From Bradyrhizobium sp. MOS003 (lineage in GTDB: Bacteria; Pseudomonadota; Alphaproteobacteria; Rhizobiales; Xanthobacteraceae): a DNA stretch of 64,000 bases. Location of the stretch: NCBI RefSeq assembly GCF_003020125.1, contig NZ_PYFW01000001.1, positions 1,240,001-1,304,000 on the forward strand. The letters are read 5' to 3'. Shown in pieces: positions 36,845-46,525 of the stretch; position 1 is the stretch's first letter; the number at the start of each line of letters is the position of its first letter. The position numbers and the translations under genes are program-made. Below the pieces are notes generated by a model. The model saw only the letters and a list, made by a program, of their open reading frames with translations, ran no database searches and was not told where the DNA came from.

Positions 36845-36946
36845 ACCTTAAAGTCGTAGAACCTCTTTCATTCCGGGCGGCTGGCGGCCTATAAGGCCGC
36901 GCTTCCCGCGATCACCTTTTGGCTGAGATTCCCCGAGAGACCACGC

Positions 36947-37693
36947 ATGGCCGGACATTCCCAATTCAAGAACATCATGCACCGCAAGGGGCGGCAGGAT
37001 GCCCAGAAGTCGAAGCTGTTCGGCAAGCTGGCGCGGGAAATCACCGTCGCTGCCAAGCTCGGCACGCCCGACCCCAACATGAACCCGCGCCTGCGTGCGG
37101 CGATCATCGCGGCGCGCCAGGAGAACATGCCGAAGGACAATATCGAGCGCGCGGTCAAGAAAGCGCTCGGCAACGAGGGCGAGAACTATGACGAGATCCG
37201 CTACGAGGGCTATGGCCCCGGCGGCGTCGCCGTCATCGTCGAGGCGCTGACCGACAACCGCAATCGCGCCGCCTCCGACATCCGCTCCTTCTTCACCAAA
37301 TCGGGCGGCAATCTCGGCGAAACCGGCTCGGTGTCCTTCATGTTCGACCGTACCGGCATCATCGAATACGACCGCAGCGTCGCATCCGACGACGCCGTGC
37401 TGGATGCCGCAATCGAGGCCGGTGCCGACGACGTCGTCTCCGGCGAAAGCGGCCACGAGATCTACGCCTCGACCGAAGGCTATCGCGACGTCGCCAAGGC
37501 GCTGGAAGCCAAGTTCGGCGAGCCGCGCAAGGCCGCGCTGATCTGGAAGCCGCAGAACACTGTCGCAGTCGACGACGAGACCGGCGAGAAGCTGCTCAAG
37601 TTGATGGATTTGCTCAACGAGCACGACGACGTCCAGCAGGTCTACGCCAATTTCGAGGTGTCGGACGCACTGATCGCGAAGATGGGTGGCTGA
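36947..37693 (+). CDS. yebC: YebC/PmpR family protein (transcriptional regulator or translation factor)
   Basis: A 248-residue protein of the YebC/TACO1 family, recognised by its start [46 protein letters not shown] helix (here [16 protein letters not shown]) and [22 protein letters not shown]. Members have been described as DNA-binding regulators (PmpR) and, more recently, as factors that help ribosomes translate difficult proline stretches. Full length is normal. It precedes ruvC, as in many proteobacteria, with a palindromic repeat in the roughly 200-base gap. The ATG is preceded by the AGAGACC region. Confidence 0.93.
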   Translation: MAGHSQFKNIMHRKGRQDAQKSKLFGKLAREITVAAKLGTPDPNMNPRLRAAIIAARQENMPKDNIERAVKKALGNEGENYDEIRYEGYGPGGVAVIVEALTDNRNRAASDIRSFFTKSGGNLGETGSVSFMFDRTGIIEYDRSVASDDAVLDAAIEAGADDVVSGESGHEIYASTEGYRDVAKALEAKFGEPRKAALIWKPQNTVAVDDETGEKLLKLMDLLNEHDDVQQVYANFEVSDALIAKMGG

Positions 37694-37702
37694 AGTCCGC
37701 CG

Positions 37703-37832
37703 TGTCCCGGACGCGCTGCAGCGTGATACGCTGCTGCGCTGAGCCGGGACCCATCGTACCTCACGGGCGGGCCGCAATGGGCCCCGGTTCAGCGGCGCAT
37801 CACTTCGTGCTGCGCCGCGCCCGGGGGCACGA
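37703..37832. repeat. Palindromic intergenic repeat, tgtcccgg family, copy 3
   Basis: It starts tgtcccggacgcgctgcagcg, contains gctgcgctgagccgggaccca and closes with gcgccgcgcccgggggcac. It matches the units at 2451 and 15714, with a degenerate second half. It lies between yebC and ruvC. Confidence 0.75.
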
Positions 37833-37901
37833 GCCCACTTCCCCTGTTACTTTCGTTCTGTTTCTGTTTCGCCCACCGCAGTCAGCCGCTATCACTGGCC
37901 G

Positions 37902-38429
37902 ATGACTGTGCTCCCGATTCGTGGCCCCGTTCGTATCATCGGCATCGACCCCGGCCTGCGCCGCACCGGCTGGGGCGTGATCGAGGCTGAGGGCAATCGC
38001 CTGATCTACGTCGCCTGCGGTTCGGTGGAACCGCCGGACAACCTGCCGCTGGCAAGCCGGCTGCTCGCGATCCACGAGGGGCTCGCTTCCGTGCTGTCCA
38101 ACCACCAGCCGATGGAAGCCGCGGTCGAGCAGACCTTCGTCAACAAGGATGGCGTTGCGACGCTGAAGCTCGGCCAGGCCCGCGGCGTCGCCATGCTGGC
38201 GCCTGCGATGTTCGGCATCAGCGTCGCCGAGTATGCGCCGAACCAGGTCAAGAAGACCGTGGTCGGCGCCGGCCATGCCGACAAGCAGCAGATCGCGATG
38301 ATGCTGAAGATTCTCCTGCCCAAGGCCGACCCGCCATCGGCGGACGCCGCCGACGCGCTCGCCATCGCCATCACCCACGCCCATCACCGCCAGAGCAACG
38401 CGCTACGGCTGAAGGTGGTGGGGCTATGA
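37902..38429 (+). CDS. ruvC: Crossover junction endodeoxyribonuclease RuvC
   Basis: A 175-residue Holliday-junction resolvase of the RNase H fold. The acidic catalytic residues are visible in [17 protein letters not shown] (Asp16), [11 protein letters not shown] (Glu) and the C-terminal [15 protein letters not shown] (Asp pair). Family context [24 protein letters not shown] is intact. It cuts junctions symmetrically once RuvAB has migrated them. Its stop overlaps the ruvA start (ATGA), showing an operon. It acts in the cytoplasm in recombinational repair. Length is standard. Confidence 0.96.
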   Translation: MTVLPIRGPVRIIGIDPGLRRTGWGVIEAEGNRLIYVACGSVEPPDNLPLASRLLAIHEGLASVLSNHQPMEAAVEQTFVNKDGVATLKLGQARGVAMLAPAMFGISVAEYAPNQVKKTVVGAGHADKQQIAMMLKILLPKADPPSADAADALAIAITHAHHRQSNALRLKVVGL

Positions 38430-39043
38430 TCGGCAAGCTCAAGGGCCTGATCGATTCCTACAGCGAGGACTATGTGATCCTCGACGTCGGCGGCGTCGGC
38501 TATCAGGTGCATTGCTCGGCACGTACGCTGCAACATCTGCCCTCGCCGGGCGAGGCCGCCGTGCTGTCGATCGAGACCTATGTCCGCGAGGACCAGATCA
38601 AGCTGTTCGGCTTCCGCACCGACCAGGAGCGCGAATGGTTTCGCCTGCTCCAGACCGTGCAGGGCGTCGGCGCCAAGGTCGCACTTGCCGTGCTTGGGAC
38701 GCTGGCACCTGCCGATCTCGCCAATGCCATTGCGCTTCGTGACAAGGCCGCGGTGGCGCGTACGCCGGGCGTCGGCCCCAAGGTCGCCGAGCGCATCGTC
38801 ACCGAACTGAAGGACAAGGCGCCGGCCTTCGCCAATGTGGATCCGGCCGTCGTGCACCTTGCCGGCGCCGTCGACGACCAGCGCGCGCCGCGGCCCGTGG
38901 CGGATGCGATCTCGGCGCTGGTCAATCTCGGTTACGGTCAGCCGCAAGCCGCCGCGGCGATCGCATCGGCCTCGCGTAGCGCGGGAGAGAACGCCGAGAC
39001 GGCGCAGCTCATTCGGCTTGGCCTGAAGGAACTGGCGAAATAG
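38426..39043 (+). CDS. ruvA: Holliday junction branch migration protein RuvA
   Basis: A 205-residue junction-recognition protein. Domain I begins [31 protein letters not shown]. Domain II carries the helix-hairpin-helix pair ([18 protein letters not shown] and [22 protein letters not shown]). The C-terminal domain III ([19 protein letters not shown]) contacts RuvB. A tetramer holds the four-way junction open for the RuvB motors. It overlaps ruvC by 4 bases. In most bacteria ruvB follows directly; here a deaminase-like gene lies between them. Confidence 0.96.
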   Translation: MIGKLKGLIDSYSEDYVILDVGGVGYQVHCSARTLQHLPSPGEAAVLSIETYVREDQIKLFGFRTDQEREWFRLLQTVQGVGAKVALAVLGTLAPADLANAIALRDKAAVARTPGVGPKVAERIVTELKDKAPAFANVDPAVVHLAGAVDDQRAPRPVADAISALVNLGYGQPQAAAAIASASRSAGENAETAQLIRLGLKELAK

Positions 39044-39084
39044 GCTATGTTCGCCGCAGACCGACCAGGGACGATATCTCGCGA

Positions 39085-39504
39085 ATGCTGACCAAGAAGG
39101 ATAAGGAGTTGATTGCCGCTGCGACCGACGCGATCAGCCAGCGTTACCGCAACGACTGGCAGGAGGTGGGGGCGGCGATGCGCACCCGTGACGGCCGGAT
39201 CGTGACCGGCGTCAATATCGATGCGTATATCGGCCGCAACGCGATCTGCGCCGAGGCGATCGCGATCGGGCGCGCGATCACGGAGACCGGCGACCACGGC
39301 ATCGAGAGCATCGTCGCCGTGCGCCATCCGAAGCCCGGCGAGCCTGGTAAGATCGCGGTCGTTTCGCCCTGCGGCACCTGCCGCGAACTGATCCATGACT
39401 ACGATGCCAAGGCGAAAGTGATCGTGCCAGACAATGGCAGCGCCCCGAAGGTGGTCACGATCGGCGAACTGCTGCCGAACAAGTACCGCAGAGGCAACGA
39501 GTGA
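39085..39504 (+). CDS. Cytidine-deaminase-like zinc protein
   Basis: A 139-residue member of the cytidine/deoxycytidylate deaminase fold. Zinc ligands and catalytic Glu are present: CAEA (Cys55, Glu57) and PCGTC (Cys96, Cys99). The order and spacing fit small homotetrameric cytidine deaminases or blasticidin-S-deaminase-like proteins. The substrate loop [22 protein letters not shown] is close to that of CDA (N-x-E region replaced by NID). It lies between ruvA and ruvB and its stop overlaps the ruvB GTG start, so it is in the ruv operon. Function in nucleotide salvage is likely; a link to DNA repair is unproven. Confidence 0.82.
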   Translation: MLTKKDKELIAAATDAISQRYRNDWQEVGAAMRTRDGRIVTGVNIDAYIGRNAICAEAIAIGRAITETGDHGIESIVAVRHPKPGEPGKIAVVSPCGTCRELIHDYDAKAKVIVPDNGSAPKVVTIGELLPNKYRRGNE

Positions 39505-40553
39505 ACACGCCCCCCCGCATCGTCACGCCCGAGCGCCGTTCCGACGATGTCGGCGACACCGCGCTGCGCCCGCAATCGCTGTCCGATTTCGTCGGGCAGC
39601 AACAGGCGCGCAAGAACCTCTCGATCTTCATCGAGGCGGCGCGCAAGCGCGGCGAGGCTCTGGATCACGTGCTGTTCGTAGGCCCGCCCGGCCTCGGCAA
39701 GACCACGCTGGCGCAGATCGTGGCCAAGGAGCTCGGCGTCGGCTTTCGTGCCACCTCGGGCCCCGTGATCGCCAAGGCCGGTGATCTCGCAGCTCTCCTC
39801 ACCAATCTCGAAGAGCGCGACGTGCTCTTCATCGACGAGATCCATCGCCTGAGCCCGGCCGTGGAAGAGGTGCTCTATCCCGCGATGGAGGATTTTCAGC
39901 TCGACCTCATCATCGGCGAGGGGCCGGCGGCGCGCTCGGTCAAGATCGAGCTGTCGAAATTCACCCTCGTCGGCGCCACCACGCGCGCCGGCCTACTCAC
40001 AAATCCCTTGCGCGATCGTTTCGGCATTCCGGTCCGGCTCAATTTCTACACCATCGAGGAGCTGGAGAGCATCGTCACCCGTGGCGCCCGCGTGCTCAAT
40101 GTCGGCATGAGCGCGGACGGCGCCAACGAGATCGCGCGCCGCGCCCGCGGCACGCCGCGCATCGCCGGCCGTCTGTTGCGGCGCGTGCGCGATTTCGCGT
40201 CCGCCGCCGATGCCGACAGGATCGATCGCAAGATTGCCGACCACGCGCTGAGCGCACTCGAGGTCGACGCCGCGGGTCTCGATGCGATGGACCGCCGCTA
40301 TCTCACCACCATCGCGATGAACTATGGCGGCGGCCCGGTCGGCGTCGAGACCATGGCCGCTGCACTGTCCGAGCCGCGCGATGCGATCGAGGACATCATC
40401 GAGCCTTATCTGATCCAGTGCGGTTATCTCCAACGCACTCCGCGCGGCCGCCTGCTCACCTCGCACGCCTTCCGCCATCTCGGCATCGCCGAGCCCTCGC
40501 GCGATGCGGCGACCCAATTCGGCCTGTTCGGCACAGACGAGAACGACGACTGA
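39501..40553 (+). CDS. ruvB: Holliday junction DNA helicase RuvB
   Basis: A 350-residue AAA+ motor driving branch migration with RuvA. Signatures: [19 protein letters not shown], Walker [17 protein letters not shown], Walker [17 protein letters not shown], sensor 1 [20 protein letters not shown] and the C-terminal winged-helix segment ([30 protein letters not shown]). Length is standard. Start GTG 39501 overlaps the previous stop (GTGA), implying translational coupling to the deaminase-like gene. An unrelated metallophosphoesterase gene follows after about 130 bases. Confidence 0.96.
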   Translation: MNTPPRIVTPERRSDDVGDTALRPQSLSDFVGQQQARKNLSIFIEAARKRGEALDHVLFVGPPGLGKTTLAQIVAKELGVGFRATSGPVIAKAGDLAALLTNLEERDVLFIDEIHRLSPAVEEVLYPAMEDFQLDLIIGEGPAARSVKIELSKFTLVGATTRAGLLTNPLRDRFGIPVRLNFYTIEELESIVTRGARVLNVGMSADGANEIARRARGTPRIAGRLLRRVRDFASAADADRIDRKIADHALSALEVDAAGLDAMDRRYLTTIAMNYGGGPVGVETMAAALSEPRDAIEDIIEPYLIQCGYLQRTPRGRLLTSHAFRHLGIAEPSRDAATQFGLFGTDENDD

Positions 40554-40682
40554 GCTGCGCCAAAGCAGCGCGCTCCTTCTGTCATGAACTTCCGGTAATC
40601 TCGTGCAGACGGCCTGCACGAACGCACCCCAATTCCGCTCCAATCGGACCGCATCAACGAGGCGCATTACGATCGGGTTTCC

Positions 40683-41600
40683 ATGATCACGCGCCGTCAT
40701 CTCATCCGTTCCATCGGCGGTCTGTCCGCCCTCGGCGTCTCGACCGCAGCTTACGGCGTCGGCATCGAGCCGGTGCTGCGGCTCCGCGTCACCCGCTATC
40801 ATCCGACGCCGCGGCAATGGCCGGCGGATTTTCCGCTGAAGATCGCCGCCATTGCCGACGTCCATGCCTGCGATCCCTGGATGTCGCTGGAGCGGATCGC
40901 GGAGATCGTCGACCGTACCAACGCGCTGAAGCCTGATATCATCGTGCTGCTCGGCGACTATGTCGCTGGCGTGCATCAAGTCACGCGCCTGATCCCGTCG
41001 CGCGAATGGGCGAGGGTGCTGGCCGGCCTGAAGGCGCCGCTCGGCGTCCATGCCGTGATGGGCAACCACGATTATTGGGACGACAGGACGGTGCAGCAGG
41101 CAGGGCACGGGCCGACCATCGCCCATCGTGCGCTGGAGGCGGTCGGCATTCCCGTCTACGAAAATGACGTCTTGCGCCTCAGCAAAGACGGTCGTCCATT
41201 CTGGCTCGCCGGTCTCGGCGATCAGCTGGCCTACTATCCCGCAAAGCGCTATGGCCGCATGCACAGGCTCGGCGCCGACGATCTCGCGGGCACGCTGGCG
41301 AAGGTCACCGATGATGCGCCGGTCATCCTGCTCGCGCACGAGCCCAACATCGCGCCGCTCGTACCCGCGCGGGTCGCGCTGCAATTGTCCGGCCATACCC
41401 ATGGCGGCCAGGTTCGCCTGCTCGGCTGGTCGCCGGCGGTTTCGCCGAAGAACGGCCTGCGGCTCGCCTACGGCCACTTCCGGCTGAACTGCGACCTCAT
41501 TGTCTCCGGCGGCCTCGGTTGCAGCATCATGCCGGTCCGCGTCGGCGTGCCGCCCGAGATCGTCGAGGTGACGCTGGGGCGAGCGCCGGCGGTGGCGTAA
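40683..41600 (+). CDS. Exported metallophosphoesterase (YaeI-like)
   Basis: A 305-residue calcineurin-like phosphoesterase. A twin-arginine-type N-terminus (TRRHLIRSIGGLSALGVSTAA) suggests Tat export or membrane anchoring. The five metallophosphoesterase blocks are intact: IADVHACDPW, LLGDYVAG, GNHDYWDD, LLAHEPN and LSGHTHGGQVRL. YaeI-type enzymes are thought to act on phosphodiesters at the cell envelope; the substrate is not known here. ATG 40683 is in good context. It lies between ruvB and ybgC on the same strand with gaps of about 130 and 70 bases and could share their transcript. Confidence 0.88.
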   Translation: MITRRHLIRSIGGLSALGVSTAAYGVGIEPVLRLRVTRYHPTPRQWPADFPLKIAAIADVHACDPWMSLERIAEIVDRTNALKPDIIVLLGDYVAGVHQVTRLIPSREWARVLAGLKAPLGVHAVMGNHDYWDDRTVQQAGHGPTIAHRALEAVGIPVYENDVLRLSKDGRPFWLAGLGDQLAYYPAKRYGRMHRLGADDLAGTLAKVTDDAPVILLAHEPNIAPLVPARVALQLSGHTHGGQVRLLGWSPAVSPKNGLRLAYGHFRLNCDLIVSGGLGCSIMPVRVGVPPEIVEVTLGRAPAVA

Positions 41601-41669
41601 CCTGCGCTTGCGCGGCTGGCCGTTTTTGCGCAAAACGGGCCGGTAGCAAAAAGCGAAGAGGCTCGCGAC

Positions 41670-42119
41670 GTGACTGCCCATCTCGACGGCGAGATCCGCG
41701 ACGGCCGCCACCACATGCAGGTCCGCGTCTATTACGAGGATACGGATTTCTCCGGCATCGTCTATCACGCGAACTATCTGCGCTACATGGAGCGCGGACG
41801 CACCAATCATCTCAGGCTGATGGGCGCCGAGCAGCAGGCCCTGTTCGATCAGGTGGAGACCGAAGGCGCGGGCTTTGCCTTCGTCGTGCGCTCGATGCAT
41901 CTGGATTTCCTGAAATCCGCGCGGATGGACGACGTGCTCGACGTCGTGACTTGGCCGGTTGCTGTGAAGGGCGCCTCGATCATGCTGGCGCAGGAAGTCC
42001 GTCGCGGCGCGGAGGTTCTGGTCAAGGCCGAGGTCCGCGTCGCCTTCATCAGCGGCGGCCGCGCCCAGCCGATCCCGAAATCGATCCGGGCGTTGATGAA
42101 GGCCGATTTGATTTCGTGA
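41670..42119 (+). CDS. ybgC: Acyl-CoA thioesterase YbgC (tol-pal associated)
   Basis: A 149-residue hot-dog-fold thioesterase. The active-site motif is [25 protein letters not shown], with the catalytic Asp in EDTD. YbgC enzymes hydrolyse short or long acyl-CoA and usually precede tolQRAB; no tol genes follow in this window, so the cluster is split here. GTG 41670 gives [15 protein letters not shown] before the hot-dog core; an internal ATG at 41715 (MQVRVYY) would remove 15 residues and is the main alternative. Position downstream of ruvB agrees with the ruv-ybgC-tol order of other proteobacteria. Confidence 0.9.
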   Translation: MTAHLDGEIRDGRHHMQVRVYYEDTDFSGIVYHANYLRYMERGRTNHLRLMGAEQQALFDQVETEGAGFAFVVRSMHLDFLKSARMDDVLDVVTWPVAVKGASIMLAQEVRRGAEVLVKAEVRVAFISGGRAQPIPKSIRALMKADLIS

Positions 42120-42213
42120 TCGCCCGATAAGTGATCACCCGATTTGTGATGGCCACTCGACTCCACCCATCGGAGCGATAGATTGCGGCCTCCGAGCAAC
42201 CGATGAGGCCATC

Positions 42214-42681
42214 ATGTCGCGCCCGCCGCTTCCGCCCTTCACCCGTGAGACCGCCGCGCAGAAGGCCCGCATGGCCGAGGACGCCTGGAATTCACGCGAC
42301 CCGGTGCGCGTCTCGCTCGCCTACACCGAGGACAGCCGCTGGCGCAATCGCTCCGAGGTCTTGCAGGGCCGCGAGGCCATCGTCGCGTTCCTCACCCGCA
42401 AATGGGAGAAGGAGCAGGACTACCGCCTCATCAAGGACCTCTGGGCCTTCGACGAGAACCGCATTGCCGTGCGCTTCCAGTACGAATGGCACGACGCAGG
42501 CGGCCAGTGGTATCGCTCCTACGGCAACGAGCAGTGGGAGTTCGACGAGCACGGCTTGATGAAGCGGCGCGAGGCGTCGATCAACGACATCGCGATCACG
42601 GAGAAGGACCGGCGGTTTCACTGGGCCGCGCCGGGGCCGCGCCCTGCGGATGTTCCGGGATTGGGGACTGACCCGTTCTGA
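42214..42681 (+). CDS. DUF1348 family NTF2-like protein
   Basis: A 155-residue protein of the SnoaL/NTF2-like fold. The DUF1348 pattern is clear: [75 protein letters not shown] core (here in segments), and [21 protein letters not shown]. It has no signal peptide, so it is cytoplasmic. No experimental function of the family is known to me. ATG 42214 is well placed. It is followed by a palindromic repeat and then by a convergent gene. Confidence 0.85.
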   Translation: MSRPPLPPFTRETAAQKARMAEDAWNSRDPVRVSLAYTEDSRWRNRSEVLQGREAIVAFLTRKWEKEQDYRLIKDLWAFDENRIAVRFQYEWHDAGGQWYRSYGNEQWEFDEHGLMKRREASINDIAITEKDRRFHWAAPGPRPADVPGLGTDPF

Positions 42682-42706
42682 GATTTCAACAAGCGGCGCT
42701 GCTTCT

Positions 42707-42852
42707 ACCCTCTCCCCCTTGTGGGAGAGGGTGGCTCGCCGCGTAGCGGCGAGACGGGTGAGGGGTATCTCTCCGCTCGTGAGCATCTCGCTCGTGGAAA
42801 CATACCCCTCATCCGGCGCTTCGCGCCACCTTCTCCCACAAGGGGAGAAGGA
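42707..42852. repeat. Palindromic intergenic repeat, variant of the ctctcccgcttg family, copy 2
   Basis: The left end accctctcccccttgtgggag and right end cttctcccacaaggggagaag mirror each other, with internal tcgccgcgtagcggcgag. It is longer than, and differs in its stem from, the copies at 20111, 50559, 53692 and 62855 but has the same plan. It lies between two convergent genes. Confidence 0.75.
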
Positions 42853-42879
42853 AGAGGAACGTGCCGCGAGCACAGTGAA

Positions 42880-43593
42880 CTAAGGAGCCGTGCGCCTCGT
42901 CAAAAACCTCGTGATGGCCGCACCGAGCTTGGCGCTGTCCATCGGCTCCGCCAGCGACGCCCGCGCCGTCGCGACAACCTCTTCCGGCGCCGTGCCGTCG
43001 CGCAGCTCGCAGCACACTTCCGCAAACTCCAGGTCGAACTCCGGATGCGGCTGCACCGTCAGCGTGGTGCCGTTGGCGTAGAGCAGGCCGGCATGTGGGG
43101 TGAAGTCGGACGTGAGGATCGTGAGCGCGTCGTTCGGCGGCTCGATCACCTGATCCTGATGTGAGGCGGCGATTGCGACCTCCTCGCCGTCGACGACGCC
43201 ATTCTCCGGCAGCACCCGATAGACGTGCCGGCCAATGCCCCAGCCCTTTTCGGATTTTCGCACGGTGCCGCCGAGCGCCTGCGCGATCAGCTGATGACCG
43301 AAGCAGATGCCGACCATCGGCGTCTTGTTGGCGTAGGCGGTGCGGACGAAATCCTCCAGCGGCGCGATCCAGTCGAGCCCGTCATAGACACCGGCGGCAG
43401 CACCTGTGATCAGCACGGCCTCGAGCTTGCCCGGATCGGGAAGCGCGTCGCCCTTCGGGATGCTGACCACGTCCACAATAGCCGTGGGGTCCTCGGTGCG
43501 GACCATGCGTTCGAACATGTCCGGGAACGAGCCGTGCTGCTCCCGATATTTTTGCGGGACCTGTCCGGTCTCGATGATGGTGATGCGTGCCAT
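42880..43593 (-). CDS. Class I glutamine amidotransferase-like protein
   Basis: A 237-residue protein of the GATase1 (GMP-synthase-like) family. The nucleophile elbow is MVGICFGHQLIAQALGG with Cys97; the other triad members fit His183 and Glu185 in VQPHPEFDLE. WGIGRHVYRV follows the usual pattern of stand-alone GATase proteins. Such proteins hydrolyse glutamine or other gamma-glutamyl compounds, for example in polyamine breakdown. It is on the same strand as and directly downstream of the LysR gene (30 bases), and next to the ureide cluster, so a nitrogen-release role is plausible. Exact substrate unknown. Confidence 0.85.
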   Translation of the reverse strand: MARITIIETGQVPQKYREQHGSFPDMFERMVRTEDPTAIVDVVSIPKGDALPDPGKLEAVLITGAAAGVYDGLDWIAPLEDFVRTAYANKTPMVGICFGHQLIAQALGGTVRKSEKGWGIGRHVYRVLPENGVVDGEEVAIAASHQDQVIEPPNDALTILTSDFTPHAGLLYANGTTLTVQPHPEFDLEFAEVCCELRDGTAPEEVVATARASLAEPMDSAKLGAAITRFLTRRTAP

Positions 43594-43623
43594 CTGCCCC
43601 CCAAGGTCAAAAGGTTGCGAAGC

Positions 43624-44550
43624 TCAGTCGCTTTCTGCCCCATGTTGCTGGTGCGGCGCTGTACTCTCCAGCAGCGCGCTCTGCTTTCGCACCTCGTGGA
43701 GAAAGGCCTTGGCGAGGCGCGACAGCGGCTCAGCTTCCGACCATAGCATATAGGCGACCGCGTGCGTCGTCGGCGTGAACGGGCGGACGACGAGGCCGCT
43801 GCCGCCGTTCTGTCGCGGCGAGTAGGGATCGACCACGGCGGCGCCGACGCCGGCGGCGGCGAGCACGCAGGCCGTGTTGCAGTAGCGGACCTCGACGGTC
43901 GGCTGGAACGGCGCGCCGGCACGGGCAAAACTGTCGCGCACGGCTTCGCCCAGCCGGGTGCCGCGTTCGAGCCCGATGAAAGGCATGCCGGACAGATCAG
44001 ATGCCGAGATCACCGGCTTGCCTGCGAGCGGATGCTGCGGCGGCAATACACAGACCATTTCGCCGGTATGCACCACCTCATGCGCGATGCCGGGATGATG
44101 CGTCAGCCCGAGCGCGAAGCCGAGCTCGGCGACGCGGCTGAGCACGCCCTCGATGATGCCCTCGTAGCGGCGCACGTCGAAGAACATGCGCGTTTCCGGG
44201 CGGCGGCGCAGGAAGCTGGAGAGCGCCGATGGAATGATGCTGTAGGCCAGCGGCGGCGTCGCCACGATGGCGAGATGCCCGGAGCGGTTCTCGCGCAGAT
44301 CGCGCACGCGGTTCTCGAGCTTTGCATGCAGCGCGAAGATGGCCTCGCTCTCCTTGTACAGCGCCATCGCCTCCGCGGTCGGAAACAGCCGGTTGTTGAC
44401 CCGCTCGAACAAGGCGAAGCCCGCCTGCGCCTCCATCGTTTTCAGCGCATTGCTGACCGCGGGTTGCGACAGCGCCAGCTCGTCCGCGGCCGCGACCGTG
44501 GTGCGATGGCGAATGACGGCGCGCAGGATTTCGAGCTGACGCAGGTTCAT
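43624..44550 (-). CDS. LysR-family transcriptional regulator (ureide/amino acid cluster)
   Basis: A 308-residue regulator. The N-terminal winged helix-turn-helix is MNLRQLEILRAVIRHRTTVAAADELALSQPAVSNALKTME-like (residues 1-60), with SQPAVSNALK the recognition helix. The rest is a periplasmic-binding-type effector domain (SGHLAIVATPPLAYSIIPSAL, FIGLERGTRLGEAVRD). ATG 44550 is chosen because the domain starts there. It is divergent from the N-carbamoylase gene with a 151-base spacer, the classical arrangement for a LysR regulator controlling the neighbouring operon. The effector is not known, but an imported ureide or amino acid would fit. Confidence 0.92.
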   Translation of the reverse strand: MNLRQLEILRAVIRHRTTVAAADELALSQPAVSNALKTMEAQAGFALFERVNNRLFPTAEAMALYKESEAIFALHAKLENRVRDLRENRSGHLAIVATPPLAYSIIPSALSSFLRRRPETRMFFDVRRYEGIIEGVLSRVAELGFALGLTHHPGIAHEVVHTGEMVCVLPPQHPLAGKPVISASDLSGMPFIGLERGTRLGEAVRDSFARAGAPFQPTVEVRYCNTACVLAAAGVGAAVVDPYSPRQNGGSGLVVRPFTPTTHAVAYMLWSEAEPLSRLAKAFLHEVRKQSALLESTAPHQQHGAESD

Positions 44551-44701
44551 ATCACTGCCAATTATACTTGAGGCCAAAACATCATAGCAGAACGAATTGA
44601 TTTTGCAGCCCCGCTCGCCCGTAATGGCAGCGGATTTGCACGTCGCATCAAAGGGTTCATTCGCCCATTGAGGCAGCACTGCGCACAGATTGGAGGCAAT
44701 C
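44551..44701. promoter_or_regulatory. Divergent control region of the LysR gene and carbamoylase operon
   Basis: The 151-base spacer is less G+C-rich near the LysR start (around 44551-44605). caatt (44560-44564) and aattg are about 30 bases apart in inverted orientation. A LysR binding site is expected here, but no clear T-N11-A dyad is visible to me. Confidence 0.35.
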
Positions 44702-45658
44702 TTGGTTCGTGTTCTTCGCGCCGCCGCAGCTCAAATGGGGCCGACGCAAAAAGCCGATACGCGCGAGCATACGTTGTCGCGGATGCTCGCACTGCTGGAG
44801 GAGGCCGCCGGCCGCGGCGCGAGCCTCGTGGTGTTCCCCGAGCTTGCCTTCACCACCTTCTTTCCGCGCTGGCTGCTCGAGGGCGAGGCGCTCGACCACT
44901 ATTTCGAGCGCGGCATGCCGAACCCGGCCGTTGCAAGACTGTTCGACCGTGCGCGCGCGCTCCGCGTCGGCTTCTATGTCGGTTATGCCGAGCTGACGCC
45001 GGACGGCCGCCGCTACAATTGCGCTGTCCTGGTCGACCGCGACGGCGAGATCCTCGGCCGCTATCGCAAGGTGCATCTGCCGGGCTCGGTCGAGCCACGC
45101 CCAGGCGCTCGCTACCAGCAGCTCGAGAAGCGCTATTTCGAATATGGCGACCTCGGCTTTCCCGCCTTCCGTGCCGGCTCGGCCTGGGCCCATGCCATCA
45201 TGGGCATGATGATCTGCAACGATCGGCGCTGGCCGGAATCCTGGCGCGTGCTCGGCCTGCAAGGCGTCGAGCTCGTCTGCATCGGCTACAATTCTGCCGC
45301 TTACGATCCCAATGGCGGCACCACCGAGGACGGCGCACTCCGCACCTTCCACTCGACGCTGGTGACGCAGGCCAACGCCTACATGAACGCGACCTGGGCA
45401 ATCTCGGTGGCCAAGGCGGGCGAAGAGGACGGCTCCGGGCTGATCGGGGGCTCCTGCATCGTCGATCCCAATGGCCGCATCGTCGCGCAGGCAGAGACGC
45501 TCGCGGACGAAGTGATCGTCGCCGACATCGATCTCGACATGTGCCGCCAGGGCAAGGACAAGATGTTCAACTTCGCCGCCCACCGGCGGCCGGAGCAATA
45601 CAGGGTGATCACCGAACGTGCCGGCGTCATCGAGCCGGCCGTTCTCGATGCGGATTGA
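44702..45658 (+). CDS. N-carbamoyl-D-amino-acid hydrolase (nitrilase superfamily)
   Basis: A 318-residue amidase of the nitrilase superfamily. The Glu-Lys-Cys triad is in FPELAFTTFFPRW (Glu47), RYRKVHLPG (Lys123) and MMICNDRRWPE (Cys172). The TTFFPRW and ICNDRRWPE segments are specific to D-carbamoylases, which convert N-carbamoyl-D-amino acids to D-amino acid, CO2 and ammonia. I chose TTG 44702 because TGGAGG lies 5 bases upstream and the resulting numbering puts Glu47 and Cys172 where I recall them in the Agrobacterium enzyme. A TTG at 44690 is the alternative. It leads an operon with an ABC transporter. Confidence 0.9.
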   Translation: MVRVLRAAAAQMGPTQKADTREHTLSRMLALLEEAAGRGASLVVFPELAFTTFFPRWLLEGEALDHYFERGMPNPAVARLFDRARALRVGFYVGYAELTPDGRRYNCAVLVDRDGEILGRYRKVHLPGSVEPRPGARYQQLEKRYFEYGDLGFPAFRAGSAWAHAIMGMMICNDRRWPESWRVLGLQGVELVCIGYNSAAYDPNGGTTEDGALRTFHSTLVTQANAYMNATWAISVAKAGEEDGSGLIGGSCIVDPNGRIVAQAETLADEVIVADIDLDMCRQGKDKMFNFAAHRRPEQYRVITERAGVIEPAVLDAD

Positions 45659-45697
45659 TTTCAAACGGCCGGTCGCGGCGTTGGCAAAGGAGCTGAC

Positions 45698-46525
45698 ATG
45701 ACACGCCTCTCGCAATTCCTCGCTCTCGCGGCCTTGGCTGCCGTGACGCCGGCGCAGGCGGCGGAGCTTCCGGCGGAGATCAAGCAGGCGGGCACGCTGA
45801 AGCTCACGGTCAACTCCACCTACGCGCCGATGGAATATCGCGATCCCGCGACCAACGAGCTGGTCGGGCTCGACATCGATCTTGCCAACGAACTCGCCAA
45901 GCGGCTCGGCGGCCTCAAGATCGTCTGGAGCGAGACGCCATTCGCCGAGCTGATCCCCTCGCTCCAGACCAGGCGCGCCGATTTCATCATCTCAGGCATC
46001 TCCGACCGCGCCTCGCGGCGCGAGACCGCCGATTTCGTCGATTACCTCCAGACCGGCCCGCAGTTTTTCGTAATGGCGGAGAGTGAGGCCAAGGCCGCGA
46101 CCGATCTCTGCGGCAAGAAGGTCGGCACCACCCGCAGCACCAGCTTCCCGGTCGAGATCGAGAAGTGGAGCAAGCAGAATTGCGAGCCGGCCGGCAAGCC
46201 CGCGATCCAGTATGTGCCCGGCGAAAACTCGATCGACGTCCGCAACCAGCTCAAGCAGGGCCGCATCGATGCCGCCGTGCAGGGCAGCGAGACGCTGCCT
46301 TACGCGCAAACGCAGGAGCCCGGCAAATACCGCGTCGTCGGCGAGCCGTTCGCCAAGGGCTATCAAGGCATCATGTTCCGCAAGGACGATGTTGCCCTGC
46401 GCGAGGTCGTGACCGAGAAGCTCGCTGCCATGATCGCCGATGGTGCCTACAGGGCGGTCCTCGACAAATGGGGGTTGGGTGCCAACGCGGTCGCCCAGCC
46501 CATGCTGAACGCGGCGCCGCAATGA
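45698..46525 (+). CDS. ABC transporter substrate-binding protein, polar amino acid type (1)
   Basis: A 275-residue periplasmic binding protein (SBP family 3). The signal peptide ends PAQAAE near residue 22. Family blocks follow: GTLKLTVNSTYAPMEYRDPAT, GLDIDLANELAKRLG, FAELIPSLQTRRADFIISGISDRASR and GRIDAAVQGSETLPY. Two cysteines (DLCGKK and QNCEP) may form a disulfide. It overlaps the permease start by 4 bases (ATGA). It is paralogous to the product at 48157. The ligand is presumably an amino acid or carbamoyl amino acid, given the neighbouring hydrolase; this is inference. Confidence 0.92.
   Translation: MTRLSQFLALAALAAVTPAQAAELPAEIKQAGTLKLTVNSTYAPMEYRDPATNELVGLDIDLANELAKRLGGLKIVWSETPFAELIPSLQTRRADFIISGISDRASRRETADFVDYLQTGPQFFVMAESEAKAATDLCGKKVGTTRSTSFPVEIEKWSKQNCEPAGKPAIQYVPGENSIDVRNQLKQGRIDAAVQGSETLPYAQTQEPGKYRVVGEPFAKGYQGIMFRKDDVALREVVTEKLAAMIADGAYRAVLDKWGLGANAVAQPMLNAAPQ

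Noticed and set aside
39993..41900. Minus-strand frame of 635 codons across ruvB and the metallophosphoesterase gene
   Set aside because: It covers two confident plus-strand genes and a spacer; no motif or start signal.
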